DNA of 64,000 bases from Pseudarthrobacter sp. NIBRBAC000502772 (GCF_006517235.1 NZ_CP041188.1:3534001-3598000), one strand, 5' to 3'; positions 9,340 to 18,773 are shown, counted from the stretch's first letter. Notes: generated from the sequence alone by a model not told the origin. Made by a program: numbers and translations.

Positions 9340-10154
9340 CAGGCCACCTCCCCCACCGTTGCGTGGACATCGGCATGGTGGTGCGTGGTCGCGTCGGGCA
9401 GGCCGACGACGACGATGCGCCCGTTGGCGTGGATGACTTCCACGTGGCTGCCATAGAGCTCTGACAGGACCTCGGTGGTCATGACCTCTTCTGGGGTCCC
9501 CACCCGGAACCGCCCGCCGGCCAGGTACAGCACCCGGTCAACGTAGTCGATGATGGGGTTGATTTCATGGGTGACAAAAACCACCGCGCTGTTCTGGGCG
9601 TGGCACTGCTTGTTGATCAGCGCGCTGACGGCCTGCTGATGGTGCAGGTCCAGGGACAGCAACGGTTCGTCACAGAGGAGGACCTTGGGGTCCGTGGCCA
9701 GCGCCTGGGCCACCCGGAGGCGCTGCTGCTCACCGCCGGAGAGCTGGCCCACCGGGACTTTGGCGTAGTCACTGGCGCCCACCAGTTCCAGAAGCTCATC
9801 GATCCTCTGGTTTGCGCGGGACATGCCCAGCCGCAGCCCCCAGCGGTGGCCGTCCACGCCGAGCCCCACCAGGTCCCGGGCACGCATGGGCGTGTCCGGA
9901 GCAAAGGATTTCTGCTGCGGAATGTAGCCGATCAGCTTGCTGCCCCGCTCCACGGGACGGTCGCCAAGGGTGGCCCGGCCGGACTGCAGTTCCTGCAGGC
10001 CCAGGAGAACCTTGAGGAAACTGGTCTTTCCGCTGCCGTTGGGGCCCAGGACGGCGAAAAACTCACCGGGCCTGATGTCCAGGTCGAGATCCTCCCAGAG
10101 CAAGCGTTTGCCGAACTGCAGGGACGCCCCGCGGAGGCTGACCACCGGTTTCAA
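9339..10154 (-). CDS. znuC: Zinc/manganese ABC transporter ATP-binding protein ZnuC
   Basis: The 271-residue ATPase has Walker A GPNGSGKTS near residues 38-46, signature LSGGEQQRL and Walker B LLCDEPLLSLD. It would power the ZnuB permease. The start codon is TTG at 10154, overlapping the znuA stop (TTGA), a tight coupling. The C-terminus carries a short His-containing segment (TTHHHADVH), which could bind metal. Confidence 0.92.
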   Translation of the reverse strand: MKPVVSLRGASLQFGKRLLWEDLDLDIRPGEFFAVLGPNGSGKTSFLKVLLGLQELQSGRATLGDRPVERGSKLIGYIPQQKSFAPDTPMRARDLVGLGVDGHRWGLRLGMSRANQRIDELLELVGASDYAKVPVGQLSGGEQQRLRVAQALATDPKVLLCDEPLLSLDLHHQQAVSALINKQCHAQNSAVVFVTHEINPIIDYVDRVLYLAGGRFRVGTPEEVMTTEVLSELYGSHVEVIHANGRIVVVGLPDATTHHHADVHATVGEVA

Positions 10155-11149
10155 CTATTTTTCTCCAAAACTTTGCTGACGTTGTCAACATTGTCCGTCA
10201 TCCACTGCAGGTACGTCTTGCCTTCGGGCAGGGTTTCGCTGAAGTCAATGACGGGAACGCCGGCTGCTTCGGCTGCCTTTTTCAGCGCCTGTGTCTGGGG
10301 TCCCTCTGTCTGCGCGTTGTAGGCCAGGAGCCTGATGTCCTTGGATCCCGCCAGGTCCGTGGCTGCCTTCAGCACAGCGGCCGGAACGTCCGAGCCTTCC
10401 TCGATCGCGGCGGTGTAGTCGGCCGGAGTCCTGTTCTCCAGCCCTGCCGCCTCGAGCAGGTACAGCGGGACGGGCTCGGTCACGGCCACGGCTGCGCCTG
10501 CTCCGCTGGCCTTCAGCGCGGCGAGCTTGACGGCCAGGCCGTCCACCCCGGCTTTGAAGGTTGCGGCATTGGAAGTGAACAGGGCCGCGGATCCCGGTTC
10601 GAGCTCACCCAGTTTTGCCGCCAGAGAATCAGCGAGCTTACCCATGGCATCCAGGCTGTACCAGGCGTGCTCGTTGAACTCACCGTGCTCGTGGTGGTGG
10701 CCGTCGGCTGACTCGCTCGCCGCCGACGGCGAATCGGTGTGGCCTTCCTCCGGAGCCAGGCCAGCCACTTCGACGGCCGTGACGATATTGCTGTGGGGGA
10801 TGTTGCTGTCGTCGGCCATCTTGTGGAGGAAGGCGTCGTAGCCGCCGCCGTTCTCGATCACCAGTTCCGCTTTGGACACCAGCAGCCGGTCCTGCGCGGT
10901 GGCCTCGTACGAATGCGGGTCCTGGCTGGTCTTGGTGATGATGGAGGTGACGTTGACTTTGTCCCCGCCGATGATCGCGGCGATGTCGCCGTACACGTTG
11001 GTGGACGCCACCACATCGACGACGCCGGCGGATGACTCCGTGCCGGACGTCGCCGACGGTGCACCGCCTCCGGAGCCGCAGGCGGTGAGCAGCAGGCTCA
11101 CGCCGGCGAGGGCTGCGAGGGACGTTCGGATGGCGGCTGGGTGGCGCAC
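10151..11149 (-). CDS. znuA: Zinc-binding lipoprotein of the ABC transporter, ZnuA
   Basis: The 332-residue protein starts with a lipoprotein signal ending in LLTAC, followed by a Gly/Ser/Thr linker. The body is a cluster A-I (ZnuA/TroA) metal-binding protein (VVASTNVYGDIAAIIGG, then SQDPHSYE). A His/Glu/Asp-rich loop (DGHHHEHGEFNEHAW) near residues 150-165 is the feature of zinc-specific members. It would capture zinc outside the membrane and pass it to ZnuB. It is the first gene of the operon, and the palindrome 54 bases upstream fits a Zur operator. Confidence 0.93.
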   Translation of the reverse strand: MRHPAAIRTSLAALAGVSLLLTACGSGGGAPSATSGTESSAGVVDVVASTNVYGDIAAIIGGDKVNVTSIITKTSQDPHSYEATAQDRLLVSKAELVIENGGGYDAFLHKMADDSNIPHSNIVTAVEVAGLAPEEGHTDSPSAASESADGHHHEHGEFNEHAWYSLDAMGKLADSLAAKLGELEPGSAALFTSNAATFKAGVDGLAVKLAALKASGAGAAVAVTEPVPLYLLEAAGLENRTPADYTAAIEEGSDVPAAVLKAATDLAGSKDIRLLAYNAQTEGPQTQALKKAAEAAGVPVIDFSETLPEGKTYLQWMTDNVDNVSKVLEKNS

Positions 11150-11202
11150 GGAAACCTCAGTTCAGTACAGGGATGGACTTTTGCGTCTCCAAAAAGCTTA
11201 CC

Positions 11203-11229
11203 CCTAAATGTGAATGATTCCTATTTAGG
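11203..11229. promoter_or_regulatory. Probable Zur operator upstream of znuACB
   Basis: A 27-bp palindrome centred at 11216 has outer arms CCTAAAT/ATTTAGG and core GAATGATTC. Only two of thirteen base pairs fail. Length, symmetry and AT-rich core match Fur-family operators, and it lies 54 bases upstream of the znuA start. Binding by the neighbouring Zur-like protein is inferred. Confidence 0.68.
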
Positions 11230-11263
11230 ATAGCCGGGCCGGTCCCTCGCGGACCCGGCGCGC

Positions 11264-12334
11264 TCAGTCACCGTTCGGCTCGCCCAGCCTCCTGATGCCG
11301 GTGGCCTGCGTGGCGTCCCGGATCTCTCCCACCAGCTGCTCGATCACGTCTTCCAGGAAGAGGACGCCGTGGGTCTGCCCGTCCGCGCCGATCACGCGGG
11401 CCAGGTGTGAGCCCGTGCGCTGCATGACGGACATGGCCGTTTCAACTTCGTCGTCCAACGCGAGGTTGGCCAGCGAACGGATCCTGCTCTCGGCGATGGG
11501 GTGCTGGTAGTCCGACTCGGGAATGGACAGCACATCCTTCACGTGGAGGTAGCCGGACAGCATGCCATCATCGTCCAGCATCGGGAACCGTGAGAAACCG
11601 GTCCTGCTGACTGCTTTTTCAAACTCCACCGGTGTGGTGGCCGCCTTCAGCATGACCAAATCCTCCAGTGGAACCATGATGTCCGACGCCGTGTATTCGG
11701 AGAATTCCAGGGCGCCGGTGATCAGGCCTGCATCATCATCCACCAGCCCGTGGCGGGTGGATTCCTGCACGATCGACTGGACTTCTTCGAGCGTGAAGGA
11801 CGAGTTCACCTCATCCTTGGGCTCAATCCGCAGCAGCTTGAGGATGTGGTTGGCGGACCAGTTCAGCGCGACGATGGCCGGGTTGACCAGCTTCGCAACA
11901 AACATCAGCGGCGGCGCCAGCAGCAAGGCAGCCTTGTCCGCCACCGATACCGAGATGTTCTTCGGCACCATCTCGCCGAACGTCACGTGGAGGAAGGTCA
12001 CCACCATCAGGGCAATCGCGAACGCCGCGACGTCGGCAACTTCCACCGGCAGCCCGACAGCTTCCAGGGGAGCCGCCATCAGGTGGTGGATGGCCGGTTC
12101 GGCCACCTGCAGGATCAGCAGCGAGCACACGGTGATGCCCAATTGCGCACAGGCCAGCATCAATGAGACGTTTTCCATGGCGCGCAACGTGGTCTGTGCC
12201 CGCATGGAACCGGCCTCGGCCAGGGGTTCGATCTGGCTGCGCCTGGCCGACATCACGGCGAACTCGGCGCCGACAAAAAACGCGTTACCCAGCAGGAGGA
12301 CAACCAGCCAGGCAATTCCGGCCCAGTCACTCAT
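11264..12334 (-). CDS. CNNM/CorC-family membrane protein with CBS domains (short form)
   Basis: The 356-residue protein has an N-terminal DUF21/CNNM membrane domain with three or four hydrophobic segments (about 1-175; family motif FGEMVPKN) and a pair of CBS domains (about 205-335). It lacks the C-terminal CorC_HlyC domain that its partner has. Family members take part in Mg2+ or Co2+ movement; older annotations call them hemolysins. Its ATG overlaps the stop of the upstream paralogue (ATGA), so the two are probably made together and may form a heteromer. Confidence 0.87.
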   Translation of the reverse strand: MSDWAGIAWLVVLLLGNAFFVGAEFAVMSARRSQIEPLAEAGSMRAQTTLRAMENVSLMLACAQLGITVCSLLILQVAEPAIHHLMAAPLEAVGLPVEVADVAAFAIALMVVTFLHVTFGEMVPKNISVSVADKAALLLAPPLMFVAKLVNPAIVALNWSANHILKLLRIEPKDEVNSSFTLEEVQSIVQESTRHGLVDDDAGLITGALEFSEYTASDIMVPLEDLVMLKAATTPVEFEKAVSRTGFSRFPMLDDDGMLSGYLHVKDVLSIPESDYQHPIAESRIRSLANLALDDEVETAMSVMQRTGSHLARVIGADGQTHGVLFLEDVIEQLVGEIRDATQATGIRRLGEPNGD

Positions 12335-13665
12335 CGTTCACTCCCGTCTTCCGGAGCAGGCTCCGCTTCAGGCGCCGCCGGATGGAAGGAGATCCGCTCG
12401 ATCCTTCGGCCGTCCATCCTGGTCACGCTCAGCGTGCCTCCGCCTACGTCGACGGTGTCCCCCACTGCGGCGATCCGGCCCAGTTCACTCATGACGTACC
12501 CGCCCACGGTTTCGTAGGCGGCTTCGTCCGGAACGGTCAGCCCCGGGATCTGTTCGGAAAGCTCGTCAGGGCGCAGCAATCCGGGGAAGTACCAGTCCCC
12601 GGAGGCGCTCTGGAGCAGTCCCGGGCGTACCTTGTCGTGCTCGTCGGACACTTCACCGACGATTTCCTCCACCAGGTCCTCAAGCGTGGCGATGCCTGCG
12701 GTTCCGCCGTATTCATCCAGGACAATCGCGAGCTGGAGGTTTCCCTCGCGCAGCTCGGCCAGGAGGGCATCGAGGTGGATGGTCTCCGGCACGCGGAGCA
12801 CATCGGTCATGATGGCCCCGGCCTCCAGGTTGGCCCGCCGGTCCCAGGGCACGGCAACGGCCTTCTTGACGTGGACCAGGCCCTTGATGTCGTCGGAGGA
12901 CTCCCCTATGACGGGGAAACGGGAGTACCCGGTGCGCCGGGCGGCGTCCAGGATGTCCGAGACGGGCTGGTCGGCGTCGATGGTTTCCATCCGGATCCGG
13001 GGCGTCATAACATCGGCGGCCGTCCGGGCCGAGAAGTTCAGGGTGCGGGCCACAAAGTTGGCCGTCCCGGCGTCGAGCGTTCCCATGGCGGCGGAGCGCC
13101 GCACCAGGGAGGCGAGCTCGGCCGGCGTCCGGGCACCGGAAATTTCTTCCTTGGCCTCCAGGCCAAAGACGTTCAGTACCTTGTTGGAAAAGCCGTTGAG
13201 CACCACGATGGCGGGCTTGAAGACGGCCGTAAAGACCAGCTGCGGCCGCGCCAGCGCCTTGCCCACTTGGAAGGACAGCGCAATGGCCATGTTCTTGGGC
13301 ACGAGTTCGCCAAGCAGCATGGACAGCAGAGTGGCGAGCGCCATGGCGATGACCAGGGAAACGGATGCCGCCGCCACTTCGGGAATACCAACGGCGGCCA
13401 ACGGGCCCTCAAGGAGGCGTCCTACAGAAGGTTCCATCACGTAACCGGTCAGAAGGGTGGTCAGGGTGATGCCGAGCTGACAGCTGGAAAGCTGGGTTGA
13501 GAGGGATTTCAGGCACTTGAGCAGTGGGACGGCACGCGTGTCACCGTTATCGATGGCACGTTGGACCGTGGCCTGGTCAAGGGCAATCAGGGAAAATTCG
13601 ACGGCGACGAAAAAGCCGGTGCCGGCGATCAGCAGGAGGCCTGCCGCGAGGAGCAACCACTCCAT
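12331..13665 (-). CDS. CNNM/CorC-family membrane protein with CBS and CorC_HlyC domains
   Basis: The 444-residue protein shows a DUF21/CNNM domain (motif LGELVPKN), a CBS pair (about 215-340) and a C-terminal CorC_HlyC domain (GTAGIATLEDLVEEIVGE, then a segment ending near RIERISF). The family is linked to magnesium or cobalt transport and resistance. It is first in a two-gene operon with a shorter paralogue. The ATG has only a weak ribosome site, and a small hairpin (CCCGA/TCGGG) lies just upstream of it, which could affect translation. Confidence 0.88.
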   Translation of the reverse strand: MEWLLLAAGLLLIAGTGFFVAVEFSLIALDQATVQRAIDNGDTRAVPLLKCLKSLSTQLSSCQLGITLTTLLTGYVMEPSVGRLLEGPLAAVGIPEVAAASVSLVIAMALATLLSMLLGELVPKNMAIALSFQVGKALARPQLVFTAVFKPAIVVLNGFSNKVLNVFGLEAKEEISGARTPAELASLVRRSAAMGTLDAGTANFVARTLNFSARTAADVMTPRIRMETIDADQPVSDILDAARRTGYSRFPVIGESSDDIKGLVHVKKAVAVPWDRRANLEAGAIMTDVLRVPETIHLDALLAELREGNLQLAIVLDEYGGTAGIATLEDLVEEIVGEVSDEHDKVRPGLLQSASGDWYFPGLLRPDELSEQIPGLTVPDEAAYETVGGYVMSELGRIAAVGDTVDVGGGTLSVTRMDGRRIERISFHPAAPEAEPAPEDGSER

Positions 13666-14165
13666 TCAGCATCCCGCCCGAAAGTCGGGAGAAATTGTGT
13701 GATGCCGGGGGAAACGGACCGGCGGAGGATGATCGGCCGAAGCCGACGCTGTTTCCATAGGGGCTCCGCCGGGGTGGGCTGACGGAGAATGATGGGCGCG
13801 TGTTCGGGGTTTGCCGGCTCTGCGGGTGGACTGCGCGGTGCTGTACGTCGTGCTCCGCTGACAGCCCCCAGGCCGGCACCTAGATTTACTGTCCATAAGA
13901 ATTTCAGTCTACAGGAGCAGATTGCGCCTTTCGGATGGCCGCACTGAGGTCACGGCGCACCCGCGCCGGGACGGTTGCCGGACGCCACAATCCGCGATCT
14001 CCGCGTCATTGCCATGATTTGGGTCACCGTTATTGGCAGTTAACACAGAATGCTCATTAGACTGGCAACGGTCCGGGTTCAGGACGCAGAGACTGGTTCG
14101 AATGTTGTGCTGCGGCACCTTGGCGGCCAGAGAGAAATCAAACTCATGGAAGAGGCGTATTTCAA
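13666..14165. other. 500-base intergenic region between CNNM operon and kgd
   Basis: No convincing coding frame is present. The left part would be a GC-rich leader of the CNNM operon, holding a TTCG-capped hairpin (CGGC/GCCG arms near 13733-13746) and a CCCGA/TCGGG hairpin beside the CNNM start. A weak minus-strand promoter-like pair (TAGACT, 17-base gap, TAAATC) is visible near 13882-13911. The right part should hold the kgd promoter; a TTGGCA hexamer lies near 14033, but no clear -10 partner is seen. Confidence 0.4.
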
Positions 14166-17100
14166 GTGCCAGAGCAGCCTAGCCACCGTCTACCAGAGGA
14201 ATTTGGCGGAAACGAGTGGCTCGTTGACGAACTGTACGAGCAGTATCAGAAAGACAAGAACACGGTGGATACCAAATGGTGGCCCCTTTTCGAGTCCTTC
14301 GATTCAGGCAGCGGTTCTTCTTCCAACGGAAGCACGGCGGTAGCCGTGGCCCACCCAGCAACCCGCGAAATGCCGGCTGTACCGCCGGCACCTCCGGCTT
14401 CTGCAACTGCTGCACCGGCAACGTCGCCGGCCGCACAGCCCGCAGCGCCGGCCACCGCCCCCGCGGCGGCAAAGAAAGCTCCCGCTACGGTCGCCCGCGA
14501 TGGCGCGAAGAAGACCGAGCCCGGAACCGGCGCCCAGCCGATTCCCGCCCAGCTTCCCAAGAACGTCAAGGCACCCACGGCTCCGGAAGAGGACGTGGTC
14601 TCCGTTCTTCGTGGCCCGGCCAAGGCCATCGCCACCAACATGGTCACCAGCCTTGAGGTCCCCACGGCCACCAGCGTCCGGGCTATTCCGGCCAAGCTGT
14701 TGATCGATAACCGCGTGGTCATCAACTCCAACCTGGCCCGTGCACGCGGCGGCAAGGTTTCCTTCACGCACCTCATCGGCTACGCCGTGATCCGGGCACT
14801 CGCCCAGTTCCCCTCGATGAACGTCTACTACGACGAAATCGACGGCAAGCCCAGCGCTATCCAGCCGGCCCATGTCAACTTCGGCATCGCCATTGACATG
14901 CCCAAGCCGGACGGCACCCGCCTGCTCATGGTTCCCAACATCAAGAAGGCGGAGACCCTCAACTTCTCCGAGTTCTGGCACACCTATGAAGACCTGATCA
15001 AGCGTGCCCGCGCCGGCAAGCTGACCGCTGATGACCACTCCGGCACCACGGTGTCCCTGACCAACCCCGGCGGCATCGGCACCGTTCACTCCGTGCCGCG
15101 TCTGTCCAAGGGGCAGGCTGCCATCATCGGAGTCGGCGCGCTGGACTACCCGGCCGAGTTCCAGGGCGCCAGCGAAAAGATCATTGCGCAGAACGCCATT
15201 AGCAAGGTCCTCACGCTGACATCCACCTATGACCACCGCGTCATCCAGGGAGCGGGCAGCGGCGAGTTCCTGAAGCTTGTGCACCAACTGCTGCTCGGTG
15301 CCCAGAACTTCTACGACGAAATCTTCGAGTCCCTCCGCATCCCGTACGAGCCCGTTCGCTGGAGCCCGGACCTGCAAGTGGACCCTGCCGACCAGATCAA
15401 CAAGGTTGCCCGGATCCAGCAGCTGATCCACTCCTACCGTGTGCGCGGCCACTTGATGGCAGACACCGATCCCCTGGAGTACGTCCAGCGCAAGCACCCG
15501 GACCTTGACGTCCTCACCTATGGGCTGACCCTGTGGGACCTGGACCGTGAGTGGCCCACCGGCGGTTTCGGCGGCGCGCCCATGCTCAAGTTCCGCGACA
15601 TCCTCGGTGTCCTCCGTGATGCCTACTGCCGTACCACCGGCATCGAGTACATGCACATCCAGGAGCCGGAGGAACGCAAGTGGTTCCAGGACCAGCTGGA
15701 GCACCCTTACTCGAAGCCGAGCCGCGAAGAGCAGCTGCGCATTGTGTCCCGACTCAACGCGGCCGAAGCGTTTGAAACCTTCCTGCAGACCAAATTCGTC
15801 GGCCAGAAGCGCTTCTCCCTGGAAGGCGGCGAATCCCTCATTCCGCTGCTCGACGCCATCATTTCCGATGCCGCCGACGACGGACTGGACGAGGTTGCAA
15901 TCGGCATGGCCCACCGCGGCCGCCTGAACGTCCTCACCAACATCGCCGGCAAGACCTACGCCCAGGTGTTCCGCGAATTCGAAGGCACCCAGGATCCCCG
16001 CTCGGTGCAGGGCTCCGGCGACGTGAAGTACCACCTCGGTACCGAAGGCACGTTCACATCGGAAAGCGGCAACGAGACCAAGGTCTACCTCGCCGCCAAC
16101 CCGTCCCACCTCGAGGCTGTCGACTCGGTGCTCGAAGGCATCGTCCGCGCCAAGCAGGACCGTCTGGACCAGGGCGAGGCCTTCCCGGTCCTACCCCTGA
16201 TGGTCCACGGCGACGCTGCATTTGCAGGCCAGGGCGTGGTTGCCGAGACGCTGAACCTGTCCCAGCTCCGCGGCTACCGGACCGGCGGCACCATCCACGT
16301 GGTGGTCAACAACCAGGTGGGCTTCACCACCGCCCCATCGTCGTCGCGTTCATCCACGTACTCCACGGACGTCGCCAAGATGATCCAGGCACCGGTGTTC
16401 CACGTGAACGGTGACGATCCCGAGGCAGTGGTGCGCATTGCCCAGCTCGCCTACGAGTTCCGCCAGCGTTTCCACAAGGACGTTGTGATCGACATGGTGT
16501 GCTACCGCCGCCGTGGCCACAACGAGGGTGACGACCCCTCGATGACCCAGCCCATGATGTACAACCTGATCGAGGCCAAGCGCTCCGTCCGCAAGCTGTA
16601 CACCGAGGCACTCATCGGCCGTGGCGACATCACCGAGGAAGAAGCGGAGCAGCTGCTCCGCGACTACCAGGAACGGCTGGAGCGGGTCTTCGCCGAAACT
16701 CACGCGGCCCAGACCTCGCCCATCCCGATCATCACCGCGGACTCCGCCGCCGTCTCCGACATTGAGCGTCCCATCGCCCAGCAGGCTGACTTCGGCACCA
16801 ACGCCCCGGCGTCCACTGCCATTTCTCCGGAGACCCTGGCACGCATCGGCAAGGCCCACGTCCAGATCCCCGAGGGCTTCACCGTCCACGCCAAGCTCAA
16901 GCAGCTCCTCGAAAAGCGCGAGCAGATGTCCCGCGAAGGCGGCATCGACTGGGGCTTTGGCGAGATCGCGGCCTTCGGATCGCTGATCATGGAAGGCGTT
17001 CCCGTCCGGCTTGCCGGCCAGGACTCGCGCCGCGGCACGTTTGTGCAGCGCCACGCGGTGTTCCACGACCGCGCCAACGGCGGCGAGTGGCTGCCCCTGG

Positions 17101-17966
17101 GCCACCTCTCGGATGACCAGGCGAAGCTGTGGATCTACGACTCCCTGTTGTCCGAATACGCGGCCATGGGCTTCGAATACGGCTACTCGGTGGAACGCCC
17201 GGATGCCCTGGTGCTGTGGGAAGCGCAGTTCGGTGACTTCGTCAACGGCGCGCAGACCATCATCGATGAGTTCATCTCCTCGGCCGAGCAGAAGTGGGGC
17301 CAGCGCTCCTCCCTGGTCCTGATGCTGCCGCACGGCTACGAAGGCCAGGGCCCGGACCACTCGTCGGCACGCATCGAACGCTTCCTGCTGATGTGCGCCG
17401 AAGAGAACATGATCGTCGCCAACCCCACCACGGCGGCCTCGCACTTCCACCTGCTGCGCCGCCAGGCGTACAGCCGGCCGCGCAAGCCGCTGATCATCTT
17501 CACGCCGAAGCAGCTGCTGCGCCTCAAGGCAGCCGCGTCGTCCGTCGAGGACTTCACCACGGGCTCCTTCCGCCCCGTCATCGGTGACCACGAGCCGCTG
17601 GCGGCAGACGCCGTCGAACGCGTACTGCTGGTCTCCGGCCGCCTGTACTACGATCTCCTGTCCACCCGGCAGAAGACCGGTGACAAGACCACCGCGATTG
17701 TCCGTGTGGAGCAGCTCTACCCGCTGCCGCACGAAGAAATCGCAGCGGAACTGGCCAAGTACCCGAACGCGGAGGTTGTCTGGGCACAGGACGAGCCCGC
17801 CAACCAGGGACCGTGGCCGTTTATGGGCCTGAACCTCCCGGAGGCGCTGGACCGGCGCGTCCGCCTGGTGTCGCGTCCCGCATCGGCCTCCACGGCGGCC
17901 GGCTCCATGAAGCGACACGCAGCTGAGCAGGATTCACTGCTGAAGCAGGCATTTGCACGGAAGTAG
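14166..17966 (+). CDS. kgd: Multifunctional 2-oxoglutarate decarboxylase/dehydrogenase (E2-E1 fusion)
   Basis: The 1,266-residue protein has the actinobacterial Kgd/OdhA layout. Residues 1-45 form the oligomerisation segment (PEEFGGNEWLVDELYEQY), followed by an Ala/Pro-rich linker to about 145. Then come an E2-like succinyltransferase domain with catalytic DHR near residue 356, and a thiamine-dependent E1 domain from about 400 (AMAHRGRLNVL near 580, GDAAFAGQG near 681). No lipoyl domain is present, so it must use a separate lipoylated E2. It decarboxylates 2-oxoglutarate in the TCA cycle. The GTG start gives the conserved N-terminus and has GGAAGAGG upstream. A perfect 13-bp terminator stem follows. 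Confidence 0.96.
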   Translation: MPEQPSHRLPEEFGGNEWLVDELYEQYQKDKNTVDTKWWPLFESFDSGSGSSSNGSTAVAVAHPATREMPAVPPAPPASATAAPATSPAAQPAAPATAPAAAKKAPATVARDGAKKTEPGTGAQPIPAQLPKNVKAPTAPEEDVVSVLRGPAKAIATNMVTSLEVPTATSVRAIPAKLLIDNRVVINSNLARARGGKVSFTHLIGYAVIRALAQFPSMNVYYDEIDGKPSAIQPAHVNFGIAIDMPKPDGTRLLMVPNIKKAETLNFSEFWHTYEDLIKRARAGKLTADDHSGTTVSLTNPGGIGTVHSVPRLSKGQAAIIGVGALDYPAEFQGASEKIIAQNAISKVLTLTSTYDHRVIQGAGSGEFLKLVHQLLLGAQNFYDEIFESLRIPYEPVRWSPDLQVDPADQINKVARIQQLIHSYRVRGHLMADTDPLEYVQRKHPDLDVLTYGLTLWDLDREWPTGGFGGAPMLKFRDILGVLRDAYCRTTGIEYMHIQEPEERKWFQDQLEHPYSKPSREEQLRIVSRLNAAEAFETFLQTKFVGQKRFSLEGGESLIPLLDAIISDAADDGLDEVAIGMAHRGRLNVLTNIAGKTYAQVFREFEGTQDPRSVQGSGDVKYHLGTEGTFTSESGNETKVYLAANPSHLEAVDSVLEGIVRAKQDRLDQGEAFPVLPLMVHGDAAFAGQGVVAETLNLSQLRGYRTGGTIHVVVNNQVGFTTAPSSSRSSTYSTDVAKMIQAPVFHVNGDDPEAVVRIAQLAYEFRQRFHKDVVIDMVCYRRRGHNEGDDPSMTQPMMYNLIEAKRSVRKLYTEALIGRGDITEEEAEQLLRDYQERLERVFAETHAAQTSPIPIITADSAAVSDIERPIAQQADFGTNAPASTAISPETLARIGKAHVQIPEGFTVHAKLKQLLEKREQMSREGGIDWGFGEIAAFGSLIMEGVPVRLAGQDSRRGTFVQRHAVFHDRANGGEWLPLGHLSDDQAKLWIYDSLLSEYAAMGFEYGYSVERPDALVLWEAQFGDFVNGAQTIIDEFISSAEQKWGQRSSLVLMLPHGYEGQGPDHSSARIERFLLMCAEENMIVANPTTAASHFHLLRRQAYSRPRKPLIIFTPKQLLRLKAAASSVEDFTTGSFRPVIGDHEPLAADAVERVLLVSGRLYYDLLSTRQKTGDKTTAIVRVEQLYPLPHEEIAAELAKYPNAEVVWAQDEPANQGPWPFMGLNLPEALDRRVRLVSRPASASTAAGSMKRHAAEQDSLLKQAFARK

Positions 17967-17975
17967 TCCCAGTGG

Positions 17976-18017
17976 CTGCCCGGCCGGACGTCGAAATACC
18001 AGACTCCGGCCGGGCAG
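17976..18017 (+). terminator. Terminator of kgd
   Basis: Perfect 13-bp stem with arms CTGCCCGGCCGGA and TCCGGCCGGGCAG and a 16-nt loop, followed by TTCTGTTT. It starts nine bases after the kgd stop. Confidence 0.75.
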
Positions 18018-18087
18018 TTCTGTTTAATGAAGATGGATCATAGCCACGCCGATTGGCCTGAATCGGCACGGACGTAAAGAGGGACTT

Positions 18088-18687
18088 GTGGAAGACAGGA
18101 AGCTGCGGATCGCAGCTGTTGGAGATGAACTGCTGGCCGGGCTGGGCGATCCCAGGGCCCTCGGCTGGCTGGGCCGCGTGTTGGCCCGCACTCCGCAGGA
18201 CGGCATGGTCATGGAAGCGTATGCCCTCCCCTGTCCCCAGGAAGGAACGGAGGGGCTGGCTGCCCGCTGGCAGGAGGAGGCCGGGCGGCGGTTCGGTGAC
18301 CAGCACGAGAACCGCCTGGTGATCGGCCTCTCGGGCCGGGACATCGAGTTCGGCCTGTCCACCGCCCGGAGCCGCCTGAACCTGGCCAACATCCTGGATA
18401 CCGCCACGCAGAACCGGATCGAGGTGTTTGTGGTGGGCCCGCCGCCCACGCTGGACCCGGTACAGAACCGCCGGCTCGCCGATCTGAACACAGCCTTCGC
18501 TGACGTCACCACCAGGCGCAAGCACCTCTATGTGGACACGTTCTCCCCGCTGCTGAACCACGAACAGTGGCGCCAGGACCTTGCGGCCAACACCGGCACG
18601 CCCGGGCAGGCTGGCTATGGCTTGATGGCCTGGCTGGTCCTCCACCGTGGCTGGTTCCAATGGCTGGGCATGGACGCCCCCGAGTAA
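18088..18687 (+). CDS. SGNH/GDSL-like protein with degenerate active site
   Basis: The 199-residue protein has the alpha/beta layout of SGNH hydrolases: a first strand ending VGDELLAGLGD, a middle block VIGLSGRDIE, and a late GYGLMAWLVLH helix. The catalytic residues look lost. The GDS serine is replaced by Glu (GDE), the block III Asn is absent, and the usual DxxH before the last helix reads NTGTPG. It may be a non-catalytic binding protein or use other residues. The GTG start is preceded by AGAGGGA. It sits alone between the kgd terminator and the DUF4097 promoter. Confidence 0.72.
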   Translation: MEDRKLRIAAVGDELLAGLGDPRALGWLGRVLARTPQDGMVMEAYALPCPQEGTEGLAARWQEEAGRRFGDQHENRLVIGLSGRDIEFGLSTARSRLNLANILDTATQNRIEVFVVGPPPTLDPVQNRRLADLNTAFADVTTRRKHLYVDTFSPLLNHEQWRQDLAANTGTPGQAGYGLMAWLVLHRGWFQWLGMDAPE

Positions 18688-18707
18688 GCATCCCCAACCC
18701 TTCCAGT

Positions 18708-18773
18708 CGCGATATATCTTGACTGCTTCCGGCGGTCCGTTATATCTTGGAATATCAATCACGATATATCGCG
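18708..18773 (+). promoter_or_regulatory. Promoter of DUF4097-padR enclosed by operator-like repeats
   Basis: A -35 TTGACT (18719-18724) and -10 TATATC (18741-18746) are 16 bases apart. Perfect 11-bp inverted copies CGCGATATATC (18708-18718) and GATATATCGCG (18763-18773) abut the -35 and follow the -10. TATATCTTG also occurs twice directly (18713 and 18741). PadR proteins bind AT-rich inverted repeats of this kind, and a padR gene lies in this operon, so autorepression is inferred. Confidence 0.72.

Noticed and set aside
13666..13900. M-box or other Mg riboswitch before the CNNM genes
   Set aside because: A short GAGCCCCTATGGAAAC stretch recalls an M-box, but the remaining conserved parts and pairings could not be found.
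14304..17918. Two long minus-strand frames (601 and 522 codons) opposite kgd
   Set aside because: Both are antisense to a well-supported enzyme gene and have no family motifs.
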